64,000 nucleotides of DNA from Sphingobium yanoikuyae (GTDB taxonomy: Bacteria; Pseudomonadota; Alphaproteobacteria; Sphingomonadales; Sphingomonadaceae). The translations under genes and the position numbers were made by a program. Below are positions 27,246 through 36,756 of this stretch, one piece after another. Numbering within the stretch: the first letter of the stretch is position 1; every line of letters starts with the position of its first letter. Location of the stretch: positions 2,001,501 to 2,065,500 of the forward strand of contig NZ_CP053021.1 in assembly GCF_013001025.1 (NCBI RefSeq). The letters run 5' to 3'. Under the pieces are notes generated by a model. The model saw nothing but the letters and a program-made list of their open reading frames with translations. It made no database searches and was not told where the DNA came from.

Positions 27246-28289
27246 TCAGGCCCAGATGCGGTCGAACCGTTTGCCCAGGCCCGTCAGCAGCTCATATTGC
27301 GACAGTCCCGACGCCTGGGCTGCCTGCGGCAGATCATAGTCGATCGTCAGCCAGTCGCCCTCCGCGACATCCGGGCGCGCGCCGACATCCACTGCCAGCA
27401 AGTCCATCGACACCCGGCCCAGCACCGGCAGGCGGATGCCATCGACCAGCGCCGCACCGCGCCCCGAAAAGCCGCGCAGATAGCCGTCGGCATAGCCGAT
27501 GTTGAGAATCGCGATCTCCAGATCGCGCTCGGCCCGATGGGTCGCGTTATAGCCGATCGTGTCGCCGGCGATGACCGCGCGACGCTGCAATATCTGGGCC
27601 TGTGGCTGCACGACCGGGCGGAGATGCGGCGCAGCATCGGGATGCGGCACGCCGCCATAAAGGGCGATGCCCGGCCGGGTCAGGTCGAAACCATAGTCCG
27701 CGCCCATGCAGATGCCTGCGCTGTTGGCGAGACTGTAGCGCTGCGCGGGCACTGCGGCCAGAACATCCCGGAAACGGGCCAGTTGCGTCGGGTTGAGATC
27801 GCTGTCCTCGTCCGCAGATGCGAGATGGCTGAGCAGCGTGACGATCTCCAGCCCCGAAACCAGTTCGCTTAGGTCGGCGCGCCAGTCGAGGCCCAGCCGG
27901 TTCATGCCGGTATCGATCATCAGGTCGCAGGCGCCGCCACCTGCCGCCTTCCAGCGCGCAACCTGACCCGGCGTACAGAGCACCGGCCGCGCCCGTGAGG
28001 CCAGCGCCTGCGCCATATCCTCGTTGCGCACGCCATGCAGGACCGCGAAGTTCACACCGTCCATCTGTGCTTCGAGCGCCGCCGCCTCGCCCCAGTTGGA
28101 CACGAAGAAATCGCGGCAGCCCGCGCTTTTCAACCGCTGCATGACGCCGGCCGCGCCCAGGCCATAGCCATCGGCCTTGATCGCCGCGCCGCAGGCCGGG
28201 GCGCCGCCCTGCCGCGCCAGCCAGCGCCAGTTGGAAAGCAGCGCATCGCCATCGAGGCGCAGGCGGAGCGGAGCGATATAGCCAGTCAT
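27246..28289 (-). CDS. alr: Alanine racemase
   Basis: 347 residues. PLP enzyme that interconverts L- and D-alanine for peptidoglycan. The PLP lysine is in AAIKADGYGLG (Lys 38). The second catalytic base, Tyr, lies in IGYNATHRAE, and GVRNEDM and MIDTGMNRLG are conserved family blocks. The length is a little short for the family but all core motifs are present. It starts 27 bases after the MFS transporter stop, so both may be on one message, and it is convergent with the thiolase. Confidence 0.93.
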   Translation of the reverse strand: MTGYIAPLRLRLDGDALLSNWRWLARQGGAPACGAAIKADGYGLGAAGVMQRLKSAGCRDFFVSNWGEAAALEAQMDGVNFAVLHGVRNEDMAQALASRARPVLCTPGQVARWKAAGGGACDLMIDTGMNRLGLDWRADLSELVSGLEIVTLLSHLASADEDSDLNPTQLARFRDVLAAVPAQRYSLANSAGICMGADYGFDLTRPGIALYGGVPHPDAAPHLRPVVQPQAQILQRRAVIAGDTIGYNATHRAERDLEIAILNIGYADGYLRGFSGRGAALVDGIRLPVLGRVSMDLLAVDVGARPDVAEGDWLTIDYDLPQAAQASGLSQYELLTGLGKRFDRIWA

Positions 28290-28316
28290 TGCCCGCAGCC
28301 GATAGCGCGCCCGGGC

Positions 28317-29906
28317 TCAGGCGTCGAGGGGGCGTCCTTTCGTTTCCGGCAAGGCGACAAGGCAGGTGACCAGTGCCAGTGCCACCACCGCGATCGTGTA
28401 CCATAGGCCGGCATAGGGATCGCCGGTGCGCGCGACGATATATTGGCTGACCAGCGGCAGGAAGCCGCCAAAATAGCCGGTGCCGATATGATAGGGGATG
28501 GAGAGCGAGCTGTAGCGGATGCGCGCCGGGAAATATTCCGACAGAAGCGCCGCGACCGGGCCATAGGTCGCACCCGACAGGGTCCAGAGCAATAGCAACG
28601 CAGCGAACAGCATCAGCGCACGCGGCCAGTCGGGGCGGACAACACCGAAATCATAGCCCTGCGCCGTCAGCGCGTCATCGATCCCGTCACTGCTGAGGTC
28701 CGCCACGGCCACGCCGCCGATGCTGACCGCCGGGGCCGCACCGCTGCGCTTGTCATAGGGGATGCCGCGCTTGGAAAAATGATCGAGCAGCTTGCCGCAG
28801 GCGGTCGGCTGAATCTTGGCGAAGGGATCGAAACGGCAATCGGCGCCGCTCACCACTACCGGTGCCCGCTCCGCCGCCTGCGTCAGCGCCGGGTTCGCGG
28901 TCGCGCCCATGAACTGGTAGAGCGGCATGACCAGCAGCAGCACCAGCGCATAGCCGATGACGATCGGCTTCTTGCGCCCGACCCGGTCGGACAGCCAGCC
29001 GAAGAAGATGAAGCTCGCCATGCCGGCAAAGGCGCTGCCGCCGACCAGCAGTTGCGCGATGCCCGGTGCGACATGCAGGCCGCTCTGCAGGAAATAGAGC
29101 GCCTGGAACATCACCGTATAGGCAATCACGGTGAAACCCGCCGCGATGCCGATCATCGCCACCAGCATCCGCTTCCTGTTGCCTGGTGCGGTAAAGGCTT
29201 CCTTCAGCGGGTTCTTCGCCTGTTGCCCGGCCTTCTTCATCGCCGTGAAGACCGGGCTTTCGCGCAGCATCAGCCGCATCCACAGCGAAATGGCGAGCAG
29301 CGCCAGCGAGAAGATGAAGGGAATGCGCCAGCCCCAAGCGTCCCAGACCTCCATGCCGACGATCCATTGCGTGCCGACCACGACGATCAGCGACAGGATG
29401 AAGCCGCCGATCACCCCGGCCTGGATGAAGCTGGTATAGAAGCCGCGCTTTCCGACCGGCGCATGTTCGGCGACATAGATCGCCGCCCCGCCATATTCGC
29501 CACCCAGCGCCAGCCCCTGCGCGATGCGGAGCAGGATCAGGATGACCGGCGCGGCGACGCCGATGCTGGCTGCCGACGGGGTCAACCCGACGCCCGCCGT
29601 CGCCAGCCCCATCAGGACGATGGTGGCCAGGAACGTATATTTGCGCCCCAGCCGATCGCCCAGATAGCCGAACAGCATCGCACCGAGCGGCCGGAAGCCG
29701 AAGCCGATCGCGAAGCCGGCGAGCGAATAGAGCAGTTCCACGGTCGGATTGTCGGTCGGGAAGAAAGTGCGGCCGATGATCGGCGCCAGCACGCCATAGA
29801 TGTAGAAATCATACCATTCGAACACCGTGCCGAGCGCCGAAGCGGTGATGATCAACCGGTCCCGCTTCGCATCCATCACATAGTCGCCCCCGACCGCCTG
29901 CGTCAT
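28317..29906 (-). CDS. MFS transporter, metabolite:H+ symporter (MHS) family, with a large loop insert
   Basis: 529 residues and twelve predicted transmembrane helices. MHS hallmarks are FEWYDFYIYG in helix 1, GYLGDRLGRKYT in the 2-3 loop, QGLALGGEYGGAAIYVAEHAP in helix 4-5, and a second DRVGRKK motif in the 8-9 region. The C-terminal LPETKGRPL is a standard ending. Residues about 336-428 form a polar, presumably periplasmic, insert with two cysteines (357 and 370) that is absent from the short MHS members such as ProP and KgtP. The substrate is likely an organic acid or zwitterion. An alternative start at 29876 (MDAKRDRL) is possible. Confidence 0.85.
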   Translation of the reverse strand: MTQAVGGDYVMDAKRDRLIITASALGTVFEWYDFYIYGVLAPIIGRTFFPTDNPTVELLYSLAGFAIGFGFRPLGAMLFGYLGDRLGRKYTFLATIVLMGLATAGVGLTPSAASIGVAAPVILILLRIAQGLALGGEYGGAAIYVAEHAPVGKRGFYTSFIQAGVIGGFILSLIVVVGTQWIVGMEVWDAWGWRIPFIFSLALLAISLWMRLMLRESPVFTAMKKAGQQAKNPLKEAFTAPGNRKRMLVAMIGIAAGFTVIAYTVMFQALYFLQSGLHVAPGIAQLLVGGSAFAGMASFIFFGWLSDRVGRKKPIVIGYALVLLLVMPLYQFMGATANPALTQAAERAPVVVSGADCRFDPFAKIQPTACGKLLDHFSKRGIPYDKRSGAAPAVSIGGVAVADLSSDGIDDALTAQGYDFGVVRPDWPRALMLFAALLLLWTLSGATYGPVAALLSEYFPARIRYSSLSIPYHIGTGYFGGFLPLVSQYIVARTGDPYAGLWYTIAVVALALVTCLVALPETKGRPLDA

Positions 29907-30040
29907 CCCGCCCCCTTAACTTCGCATATTTCCCGTATATTTTGACATCTTCATGCGCCAACGGGAAAGGAAATTTCCAATAGCACGCGCATAGCCGCTA
30001 TGCCGACTGCCTAACATGGCTCGGCCCTCGTAGGACAGGT

Positions 30041-30412
30041 TCAGAACAGTCGCGAACCGTTCGGCACGGGCTTGTCGGGCGCGAACAGCATGACGGCGCC
30101 GGCCGCGTCGGCGAAGCCGAGGGTCAGCACTTCCGACATGAACTTGCCGATCTGGCGCGGCGGGAAATTGACTACGGCGGCGACCTGGCGGCCGGGCAGG
30201 CCTTCCAGCGCGTGGTTTTCGGTGATCTGGGCGCTCGATTTCTTGTGGCCGATCGCCGGGCCGAAATCGATCAGCAGCTTGTAGGCGGGCTTGCGCGCCT
30301 CGGGATAGGGCTCGGCCGAGACGATCGTGCCGACGCGGATATCCACTTTCAGGAAATCGTCGAAGCCAATCGGGTCGGCGGCGGGGGCGCTGGGGTCGTG
30401 GGTCAGATGCAT
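30041..30412 (-). CDS. csaA: CsaA-like tRNA-binding-domain protein
   Basis: 123 residues built of one OB-fold tRNA-binding domain (about 17-123). Motifs are VDIRVGTIVSAEPYPEARKPAYKL, then KKSSAQIT, GRQVAAVVNFPPRQIG and VLTLGF, all typical of CsaA, a small dimeric tRNA-binding protein once described as a secretion chaperone. The start at 30412 is chosen because a GGAG ribosome site lies seven bases ahead; that GGAG belongs to the edge of the repeat at 30418-30547. It is the last gene of the propionate unit, and its link to that pathway is unclear. Confidence 0.88.
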   Translation of the reverse strand: MHLTHDPSAPAADPIGFDDFLKVDIRVGTIVSAEPYPEARKPAYKLLIDFGPAIGHKKSSAQITENHALEGLPGRQVAAVVNFPPRQIGKFMSEVLTLGFADAAGAVMLFAPDKPVPNGSRLF

Positions 30413-30417
30413 GCAGG

Positions 30418-30547
30418 AACTCCATCTCCTCCCCGCCTGCGGGGAGATGGCGGCGAAGCCGACGGAGGGGGCGTGCCCCAAATGCGAGGCCGCGTCCAGA
30501 AGCATCCCCCCTCCACCACTTCGTGGCCCCTCCCCGTTCCGGGGAGC
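30418..30547. repeat. Palindromic repeat, family D, in the pccA-csaA gap
   Basis: The segment has several self-complementary parts: CTCCCCG/CGGGGAG at its left, CCAC...GTGG and TCCCCG/CGGGGA at its right, and CTCCATC/GGGGGG-rich blocks between. It fills the gap between pccA and csaA and gives csaA its GGAG site. I saw no second copy in the window; the family name is my label. Confidence 0.6.
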
Positions 30548-30552
30548 AATGC

Positions 30553-32550
30553 TTACTCCAGTTCCAGGATCACCGCGTCAACCGGCAGGCTCTCGCCCTG
30601 TGCCGCCGACACGCTCTTGACCGTGCCCGCCTTGCCGGCGCGCAGGATATTTTCCATCTTCATCGCCTCGATCACGGCGAGCGGCTGGCCGATCTCGACC
30701 TTGTCGCCCTGCTTGACGTTCAGCGCGACCAGCAGGCCGGGCATCGGGCAAATCAGATATTTGGACAGATCGGGCGGGATCTTCTCGATCATGTGCGCAG
30801 CGTAAGGCGCGGCGTGGGCGGGCAGGATGCGCAGCTTGTGGCTGGCGCCATGGGCGGTCAGCACGAAGCCCGACCGCATCGGCGCGATCCGCACCGCCAG
30901 TTGCTCCTCGCCAAATTCCGCCTCGATCAGGCGATCGCCGGGCGTATATTCGAGCGCCATGTCGATGCTCTCGCCATCGACCGTCACTTCGTCGCCGTCG
31001 ATCACGACATCATGAACGGCGTCGCCGATCTTCACCTGCCAGCCGGTGGGCGGGGCAAGACGCTTGCCAAGCTGCCCGTCGATGCGGCGGGCGCGGTCGG
31101 CCTGCGCCATCGCGGCGAAGGCACCGATGGCGGACAGGCGCTTGAGCAGTTCTTCCGACGCCGGGGCACCAGTGAAGCCCTCGGGATATTCCTCGGCGAT
31201 GAAGCCGGTCGTGATATTGCCCGAGCGGAACCGCTCATGCTGCATCAGCGCGGACACGAAGTCGATATTATGGCCCGGCCCTTCGATCTCGAACTTGTCG
31301 AGCGCCTCGATCTGCTTGTCGATCGCCTCCAGCCGGGTCGGCGCCCAGGTGATCAGCTTGGCGATCATCGGATCGTAGAAGATCGACACCTCGCCGCCTT
31401 CCTGCACGCCGTCATCCACGCGGATCAACGCGCCGCTCTCATCCGTGCCGGTTTCGGGCGGATTATAGCGGATCAGGCGGCCGGTCGACGGCAGGAAGCC
31501 GCGATAGGGGTCTTCGGCATAGACGCGGTTCTCGATCGACCAGCCGTTGATCTTCACGTCCGCCTGACCGAAGGACAGCTTCTCGCCATTGGCGACGCGG
31601 ATCATCTGTTCGACCAGATCGACGCCGGTGATTTCCTCGGTAACGGGATGCTCAACCTGAAGCCGCGTGTTCATTTCCAGGAAGTAGAAGCCGTCGCCGG
31701 TCTTGTCCTCGCCGCTGACGATCAGTTCGACCGTGCCGGCGCTGAAATAGCCGACCGCGCGGGCCAGGGCGACGCACTGCTCGCCCATCTTCTTGCGCAT
31801 TTCGGGGCTGACGAAGGGCGACGGCGCTTCCTCGACGACCTTCTGATGGCGGCGCTGGATCGAGCATTCGCGCTCGTTCAAATAGACGATATTGCCATGC
31901 TGGTCGCCCAGCACCTGAATTTCGATATGGCGCGGGCTTTCGATGAACTTCTCGATAAAGACGCGATCGTCGCCGAAGCTGTTCAGCCCCTCGCGCTTGG
32001 TGGCTTCAAAGCCTTCGCGGACATCCTGTTCGCTATAGGCAAGGCGCATGCCCTTGCCACCGCCGCCGGCCGAGGCCTTCATCATCACCGGATAGCCGAT
32101 CTCGTTGGAGATGCGGACCGCATGCTCGGTGTCGTCGATGACGCCGACGAAACCGGGGACGACATTGACGCCGGCTTCCATCGCCAGCTTCTTGGACTCG
32201 ATCTTGTCGCCCATCGCGGCGATGGCGTTGGCCGGCGGGCCGACGAAGATAATGCCTTCTTCGTCCAGCGCCTTGCGGAAGCTTTCGCGCTCGGACAGGA
32301 AGCCATAGCCGGGGTGGACCGCATCGGCGCCAGTGGCCTTGCACGCCTCGATGATCTTGTCGGCCAGCAGATAGGATTGGGCGGCGGGCGGCGGGCCGAT
32401 ATGGACGGCTTCATCGGCCATCAGCACATGCGGCGCGCGGGCGTCGGCATCGGAATAGACCGCGACGGTCTTGATGCCCATCTTCTTGGCCGTCCGCATG
32501 ACACGGCACGCAATTTCGCCACGGTTCGCGATCAGGATTTTCGTTATCAC
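30553..32550 (-). CDS. pccA: Propionyl-CoA carboxylase alpha subunit (biotin carboxylase + BCCP)
   Basis: 665 residues. The order is biotin carboxylase N-domain (KILIANRGEIACRVMRTA), ATP-grasp (about 120-330, with GGGGKGMRLA and EMNTRLQVEHPVTE), C-domain (about 335-450), a linker, and a biotinyl domain whose carrier lysine is Lys 631 in EAMKMEN. The protein carboxylates its own biotin, which PccB then uses to make methylmalonyl-CoA. A 4-base overlap with the preceding small membrane gene suggests coupled translation. PccB lies about 4 kb upstream in the same unit. Confidence 0.96.
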   Translation of the reverse strand: MITKILIANRGEIACRVMRTAKKMGIKTVAVYSDADARAPHVLMADEAVHIGPPPAAQSYLLADKIIEACKATGADAVHPGYGFLSERESFRKALDEEGIIFVGPPANAIAAMGDKIESKKLAMEAGVNVVPGFVGVIDDTEHAVRISNEIGYPVMMKASAGGGGKGMRLAYSEQDVREGFEATKREGLNSFGDDRVFIEKFIESPRHIEIQVLGDQHGNIVYLNERECSIQRRHQKVVEEAPSPFVSPEMRKKMGEQCVALARAVGYFSAGTVELIVSGEDKTGDGFYFLEMNTRLQVEHPVTEEITGVDLVEQMIRVANGEKLSFGQADVKINGWSIENRVYAEDPYRGFLPSTGRLIRYNPPETGTDESGALIRVDDGVQEGGEVSIFYDPMIAKLITWAPTRLEAIDKQIEALDKFEIEGPGHNIDFVSALMQHERFRSGNITTGFIAEEYPEGFTGAPASEELLKRLSAIGAFAAMAQADRARRIDGQLGKRLAPPTGWQVKIGDAVHDVVIDGDEVTVDGESIDMALEYTPGDRLIEAEFGEEQLAVRIAPMRSGFVLTAHGASHKLRILPAHAAPYAAHMIEKIPPDLSKYLICPMPGLLVALNVKQGDKVEIGQPLAVIEAMKMENILRAGKAGTVKSVSAAQGESLPVDAVILELE

Positions 32551-32795
32551 TCTGATTTTCCCCAGTTCCTAAAAGTCAGCCAAGCGGCGAACATCCAAAC
32601 CAAAACTCCAGCAGCGGCTTGAATAGCCACTTGGCGCTGCATTCCGCCGATACATGTCGCCAGATCCTCAGGTAGATCCATGCAAGTAAAACTGGCCATC
32701 GAGTAACTGAGCCAGCAAACGAAAAGCCAGCCCACCAACAGAAATGTCAGAAGCACAAGCGATAAAGCGGCCAGCTTGCGCCAAACGGTCATCAT
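32547..32795 (-). CDS. Small two-helix membrane protein coupled to pccA
   Basis: 82 residues, not recognised. Two strong hydrophobic segments (about 8-28 and 54-72) are separated by a polar loop with two cysteines (ASFTCMDLPEDLATCIGG), which may form a disulphide if it faces the periplasm. The stop overlaps the pccA start (ATGA). The base composition is visibly less GC-rich than that of its neighbours. Two successive ATGs (32795 and 32792) are both possible starts; readings further upstream translate into the repeat at 32819-32905 and are unlikely. Confidence 0.6.
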   Translation of the reverse strand: MMTVWRKLAALSLVLLTFLLVGWLFVCWLSYSMASFTCMDLPEDLATCIGGMQRQVAIQAAAGVLVWMFAAWLTFRNWGKSE

Positions 32796-32818
32796 GCACC
32801 CGTGAACTGACAACAAGC

Positions 32819-32905
32819 CGTCATGCCGGACTTGATCCGGCATCCCGCTTTCTTCCCCCGCGATGGCAAGAAGAAGCGGGACCCCGGCTCAAGGCCGGGG
32901 TGACG
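32819..32905. repeat. Three-hairpin repeat, family B, copy 1
   Basis: The ends CGTCA and TGACG are inverted. Inside stand three hairpins: ATGCCGGA/TCCGGCAT, CCCGCTTTCTT/AAGAAGCGGG and ACCCCGGC/GCCGGGGT. It is a reverse-orientation copy of 36111-36197 and lies between bioB and the small membrane gene. Confidence 0.9.
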
Positions 32906-32921
32906 AGGGTGGGCGCGATTT

Positions 32922-33935
32922 TCACTCCGCAGCCTCCAGCTCAACCTTCACTTCGGCCTGCATCGGCACGACGCCCAGCTTCGCGAACAGCGCTGCATCG
33001 GCATTGTCTCCCGCATTGGCGGTGGTCAGCAGCTTGTCGCCGGTGAAGATGCTGTTCGCGCCGGCCATGAAGCAGAGCGCCTGGCAGCTATCCGACATGC
33101 TCTCGCGGCCGGCCGACAGGCGTACCATGCTCTCCGGCATCACGATCCGCGCGACCGCGACCGTGCGCACGAATTCGATCTCGTCAATCTTGGCGAGCGG
33201 GGTGTCGGCCAGCATATTGCCCAGCACCGTGCCCTTCACCGGCACCAGCGCGTTGATCGGCACGCTCTGCGGATGGACCGGCAGCACGGCCAGCGCATGC
33301 AGGAAGCCGACGCGATCTTCGCGTGCCTCGCCCATGCCGACAATGCCGCCGCTGCACACATTGATGCCCGAATTGCGGACATTTTCCAGCGTCACCAGCC
33401 GATCGTCGAAGGTCCGGGTGGTGATGACCTTCTCATAATGTTCGGGCGAGGTGTCGATATTATGGTTGTAATAATCGAGACCGGCTTCCGCGAGCATGTC
33501 GGCCTGGCTTTCGCTGAGCATCCCCAGCGTCATGCAGGTTTCCATGCCCATCTGGCGCACGCCCTTCACCATCTCGACGATGGCGGGCATGTCGCGATCC
33601 TTCGGGTTGCGCCAGGCCGCGCCCATGCAGAAGCGCGAGGAGCCGGCGTCCTTCGCCTGCGCTGCCGCCTGCATCACCGCCTGCACGCTCATCAGCTTCT
33701 CGGCCTTCAGCCCGCTTTCCGCCGAGGCCGACTGGTTGCAGTAACCGCAATCCTCCGGGCAGCCGCCGGTCTTGATCGACAACAGGGTGGACAGCTGCAC
33801 CTCGTTGCGGGGAAAGTTCGCGCGGTGGATCGACTGCGCTTCGAACATCAAGTCGCCAAAGGGCAGGTCGAACAGCGCGGCGATTTCCTCGCGCGTCCAA
33901 TCGTTGCGGGCGGTCAGGGTGCAGGGGGTATTCAT
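32922..33935 (-). CDS. bioB: Biotin synthase
   Basis: 337 residues. Radical-SAM enzyme that inserts sulphur into dethiobiotin. The 4Fe-4S ligands are CPEDCGYC (Cys 59, 63, 66). Further cluster and substrate residues lie in [28 protein letters not shown] and LSAGRE. The start follows directly on the mcm stop (TAA then ATG), with GAGGAAG eight bases ahead inside the mcm end. It is the only biotin gene in the window. Its place beside the biotin-dependent PccA suggests cofactor supply is tuned to propionate use. Confidence 0.95.
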   Translation of the reverse strand: MNTPCTLTARNDWTREEIAALFDLPFGDLMFEAQSIHRANFPRNEVQLSTLLSIKTGGCPEDCGYCNQSASAESGLKAEKLMSVQAVMQAAAQAKDAGSSRFCMGAAWRNPKDRDMPAIVEMVKGVRQMGMETCMTLGMLSESQADMLAEAGLDYYNHNIDTSPEHYEKVITTRTFDDRLVTLENVRNSGINVCSGGIVGMGEAREDRVGFLHALAVLPVHPQSVPINALVPVKGTVLGNMLADTPLAKIDEIEFVRTVAVARIVMPESMVRLSAGRESMSDSCQALCFMAGANSIFTGDKLLTTANAGDNADAALFAKLGVVPMQAEVKVELEAAE

Positions 33936-36089
33936 TTACGCAGCTTCCTCTAGCCCCGCCGGGGGCATGTTGTGGCCGAGCAGGCGCAGCACATCGGCGG
34001 CGCACTCCACGACATTGGAACCCGGCCCATAAATGCCCTGAACCCCTGCGTCACGAAGATAGTCATAATCCTGCGGCGGGATGACCCCGCCGGCGATCAC
34101 CTTGATGTCGCTACGGCCGTGGTCACGCAGCCGGTTGATCAGTTCGGGGATCAGCGTCTTGTGCCCGGCGGCCAGCGACGAGGCGCCGACCACGTCGACG
34201 CCGCTGTCGAGCGCCAGCACCACCGTTTCCTCCGGCGTCTGGAACAAAGGCCCAGACACGACATCGAAGCCCATGTCCCCGAAGGCCGAGGCGATGATGT
34301 TGGCGCCCCGGTCGTGCCCATCCTGCCCCATCTTGGCGACGAGAAGCTTGGGCTTGCGACCGAGGCGCCGTTCGACGGCCTGCACCCCGTCGAGAACCTG
34401 TTTCCAGCGGCTGTCATCCTTGTAGGGCGCGCCATAGACGCCCTTCACCGGCGTCGGCTGGGTGCCATAGCGGTTGAAGCTGTCTTCCATGGCGGCCGAG
34501 ATTTCGCCCAGCGTGGCGCGCGCACGGGCGCACTCGACGGCGTGGGCGAGCAGATTGGTCTCGATCGACTGCGGCGCGGCGGCGGCATCGCGGAGCGATT
34601 GCAACGCAGCCTGGCAGGCATCCTCGTCGCGCTGCGCCTTCACCCGGTTGATGCGGGCAATCTGGGCTTCGCGAACCTTGGTGTTGTCGACTTCGAGGGT
34701 TTCGAGCAGTTCTTCGTTCGCCAGGCGATATTTGTTGACGCCGACGATGACGTCCTCGCCCCGGTCGACGCGCGCCTGACGGGCGGCGGCGGCGGTTTCG
34801 ATCATCGCCTTGGGCCAGCCCGCGCCCACGGCCTTGGCCATGCCGCCTTCGGCTTCCACGCGGTCGATGATTTCCTGCGCGGCGTCGACCAGCTGCTGGG
34901 TCAGCGCCTCGATATAATAGCTGCCGCCCAGCGGATCGACGACATTGCACATGCCGGTCTCTTCCTGGATCACGATCTGCGTGTTGCGCGCGATGCGGGC
35001 CGAAAAATCGGTCGGCAGCGCGATCGCTTCGTCGAGCGCATTGGTGTGGAGCGACTGGGTGCCGCCCAGCATCGCCGCCATCGCCTCGATCGTGGTGCGC
35101 ATGACGTTGTTATACGGGTCTTGCTCGGTGAGGCTGACGCCCGACGTCTGGCAATGGGTGCGCAGCATCTTCGAGCGCTCGTCCTGCGCGCCCAGCTTCG
35201 TCATGACCCGGTGCCACAGCACGCGTGCGGCGCGCAGCTTGGCGATCTCCATGAAGAAGTTCATGCCGATGGCGAAGAAGAAGCTGAGGCGCCCGGCAAA
35301 CTTGTCTATGTCGAGGCCGCTCGCCACGCCATAGCGCACATATTCCGCCCCATCCGCGATGGTGAAGGCCAGTTCCTGCACCTGCGTCGCGCCGGCTTCC
35401 TGCATATGATAGCCGGAAATGGAGATGCTGTTGAATTTGGGCATCTCGCGCGACGTATAGCCGAAAATGTCGCTGATGATCCGCATCGAGGGTTCGGGCG
35501 GGTAGATATAGGTGTTGCGGACCATGAACTCCTTGAGGATGTCGTTCTGGATGGTCCCGTCGAGCAGCTTGCGCTCGACCCCCTGCTCCTCGCCCGCGAC
35601 GATGAAGAAGGCGAGGATCGGGATCACCGCGCCGTTCATGGTCATCGACACGCTCATCTTGTCGAGCGGAATACCGTCGAACAGGATCTTCATGTCCTCG
35701 ATCGTGTCGATCGCCACGCCGGCCTTGCCGACATCGCCGACGACGCGGGGATGGTCGCTGTCATAGCCGCGATGGGTGGCAAGGTCGAAGGCAACGGAGA
35801 GGCCCTTCTGCCCGGCGGCGAGGTTGCGGCGGTAGAAGGCGTTGGATTCCTCGGCGGTCGAGAAGCCCGCATATTGGCGGATGGTCCAGGGCCGACCCGC
35901 ATACATGGAGGCGCGCACGCCGCGCGTGAACGGCGCGAAGCCCGGCAGGCCCGGATCGACGGTCACATCCTCGGCGGTGTAGAGCGGCTTCACCACGATA
36001 CCTTCGGGGGTATCCCAATTCAGATCCTTGCCCTTCACTTCCTTGGCGGCAGCGGCGGCCCACTGGTCCAATGTCGGCTTCTCGGTCAT
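33936..36089 (-). CDS. scpA: Methylmalonyl-CoA mutase (single-chain, B12-dependent)
   Basis: 717 residues. Converts methylmalonyl-CoA to succinyl-CoA. The N-terminal TIM-barrel substrate domain has [21 protein letters not shown]. The C-terminal cobalamin domain (about 590-715) carries the base-off signature [11 protein letters not shown], with a later SSLAAGHKT and [11 protein letters not shown]. The length equals that of the large subunit in ScpA/MutB-type enzymes, so this is probably a homodimer. It lies 21 bases before the family B repeat and directly before bioB. A separate G-protein chaperone (MeaB) is not seen in the window. Confidence 0.95.
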   Translation of the reverse strand: MTEKPTLDQWAAAAAKEVKGKDLNWDTPEGIVVKPLYTAEDVTVDPGLPGFAPFTRGVRASMYAGRPWTIRQYAGFSTAEESNAFYRRNLAAGQKGLSVAFDLATHRGYDSDHPRVVGDVGKAGVAIDTIEDMKILFDGIPLDKMSVSMTMNGAVIPILAFFIVAGEEQGVERKLLDGTIQNDILKEFMVRNTYIYPPEPSMRIISDIFGYTSREMPKFNSISISGYHMQEAGATQVQELAFTIADGAEYVRYGVASGLDIDKFAGRLSFFFAIGMNFFMEIAKLRAARVLWHRVMTKLGAQDERSKMLRTHCQTSGVSLTEQDPYNNVMRTTIEAMAAMLGGTQSLHTNALDEAIALPTDFSARIARNTQIVIQEETGMCNVVDPLGGSYYIEALTQQLVDAAQEIIDRVEAEGGMAKAVGAGWPKAMIETAAAARQARVDRGEDVIVGVNKYRLANEELLETLEVDNTKVREAQIARINRVKAQRDEDACQAALQSLRDAAAAPQSIETNLLAHAVECARARATLGEISAAMEDSFNRYGTQPTPVKGVYGAPYKDDSRWKQVLDGVQAVERRLGRKPKLLVAKMGQDGHDRGANIIASAFGDMGFDVVSGPLFQTPEETVVLALDSGVDVVGASSLAAGHKTLIPELINRLRDHGRSDIKVIAGGVIPPQDYDYLRDAGVQGIYGPGSNVVECAADVLRLLGHNMPPAGLEEAA

Positions 36090-36110
36090 GCGTGTCCTAT
36101 CCTACCCGTT

Positions 36111-36197
36111 CGTCACCCCGGCCGTGAGCCGGGGTCCCGCTATCTTCATCCCGCTTGCTGAAAAGAAGCGGGATGCCGGATCAAGTCCGGCATGACG
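36111..36197. repeat. Three-hairpin repeat, family B, copy 2 (inverted)
   Basis: Reads as the reverse complement of the copy at 32819-32905, with CGTCA/TGACG ends and the same three hairpins. It lies between mce and mcm. The two copies flank mcm and bioB exactly. Confidence 0.9.
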
Positions 36198-36201
36198 TAA
36201 T

Positions 36202-36642
36202 TCAATGCGCGCCGTCCTTCGGCGTCTCCATGATCTCGGTCAGCACCCCGTTCATATCCTTGGGGTGGACGAAGAAGATCGGCGTGCCATGGGCGCCGAT
36301 GCGCGGCTCGCCCAGCACCTTCTTGCCCAGCCCCTCGAACCAGGCCTTGGCTTCCATGATGTCGGGCACTTCATAGCACATATGATGCTGCCCGCCGGCC
36401 GGGTTCTTGGCGATGAAGCCATGGATCGGGCTGTTCTCGCCCAGCGGCTCGATCAGCTCGATCTGCGTCCCCGCCGTGCCGCCTTCACCCGGTGTGTCGA
36501 CGAAGCACACCTTTACCCCCTGCGCCGGCAGGTCGAACGGCTCATGCGTGATCGTCGCGCCCATGATGTCGCGATAATAGGCCAGGCTCGCCTCCAGCGA
36601 AGGCGTCGCGATGCCGATATGGTTCAAGCGGCCGAGTTTCAT
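36202..36642 (-). CDS. mce: Methylmalonyl-CoA epimerase
   Basis: 146-residue VOC-fold metalloenzyme that interconverts the methylmalonyl-CoA epimers before the mutase. Metal ligand sites are visible: His in LNHIGIA, Glu in QIELIEP, His in GGQHHMCYEV and Glu in VLTEIMET. The start at 36642 (MKLGRLNHIG) is chosen; a longer in-frame reading to 36705 would translate the repeat at 36660-36749 (SRFRGND), a typical artefact. GGGA lies ten bases ahead. It sits between pccB and mcm. Confidence 0.95.
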   Translation of the reverse strand: MKLGRLNHIGIATPSLEASLAYYRDIMGATITHEPFDLPAQGVKVCFVDTPGEGGTAGTQIELIEPLGENSPIHGFIAKNPAGGQHHMCYEVPDIMEAKAWFEGLGKKVLGEPRIGAHGTPIFFVHPKDMNGVLTEIMETPKDGAH

Positions 36643-36659
36643 CACATCATTCCCAATGT

Positions 36660-36749
36660 CGTCATTCCCGCGAAAGCGGGAATCCATCTCCCGACCCATC
36701 CCCAAGAAGCGATGTGGGGGGATGGATCCCCGCTTTCGCGGGGATGACG
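36660..36749. repeat. Three-hairpin repeat, family C, dRS3-like core
   Basis: Ends CGTCA/TGACG are shared with family B. The left hairpin ATTCCC-GCGAAAGC-GGGAAT has the exact form of the Neisseria dRS3 repeat as I recall it. A middle CCATC/GATGG stem and a right TCCCCGC/GCGGGGA hairpin follow. It fills the pccB-mce gap. Confidence 0.85.
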
Positions 36750-36756
36750 TCGTTAT

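Noticed and set aside
36643..36705. N-terminal extension of methylmalonyl-CoA epimerase (SRFRGND)
   Set aside because: It is translation of the palindromic repeat; the family start at 36642 is complete without it.
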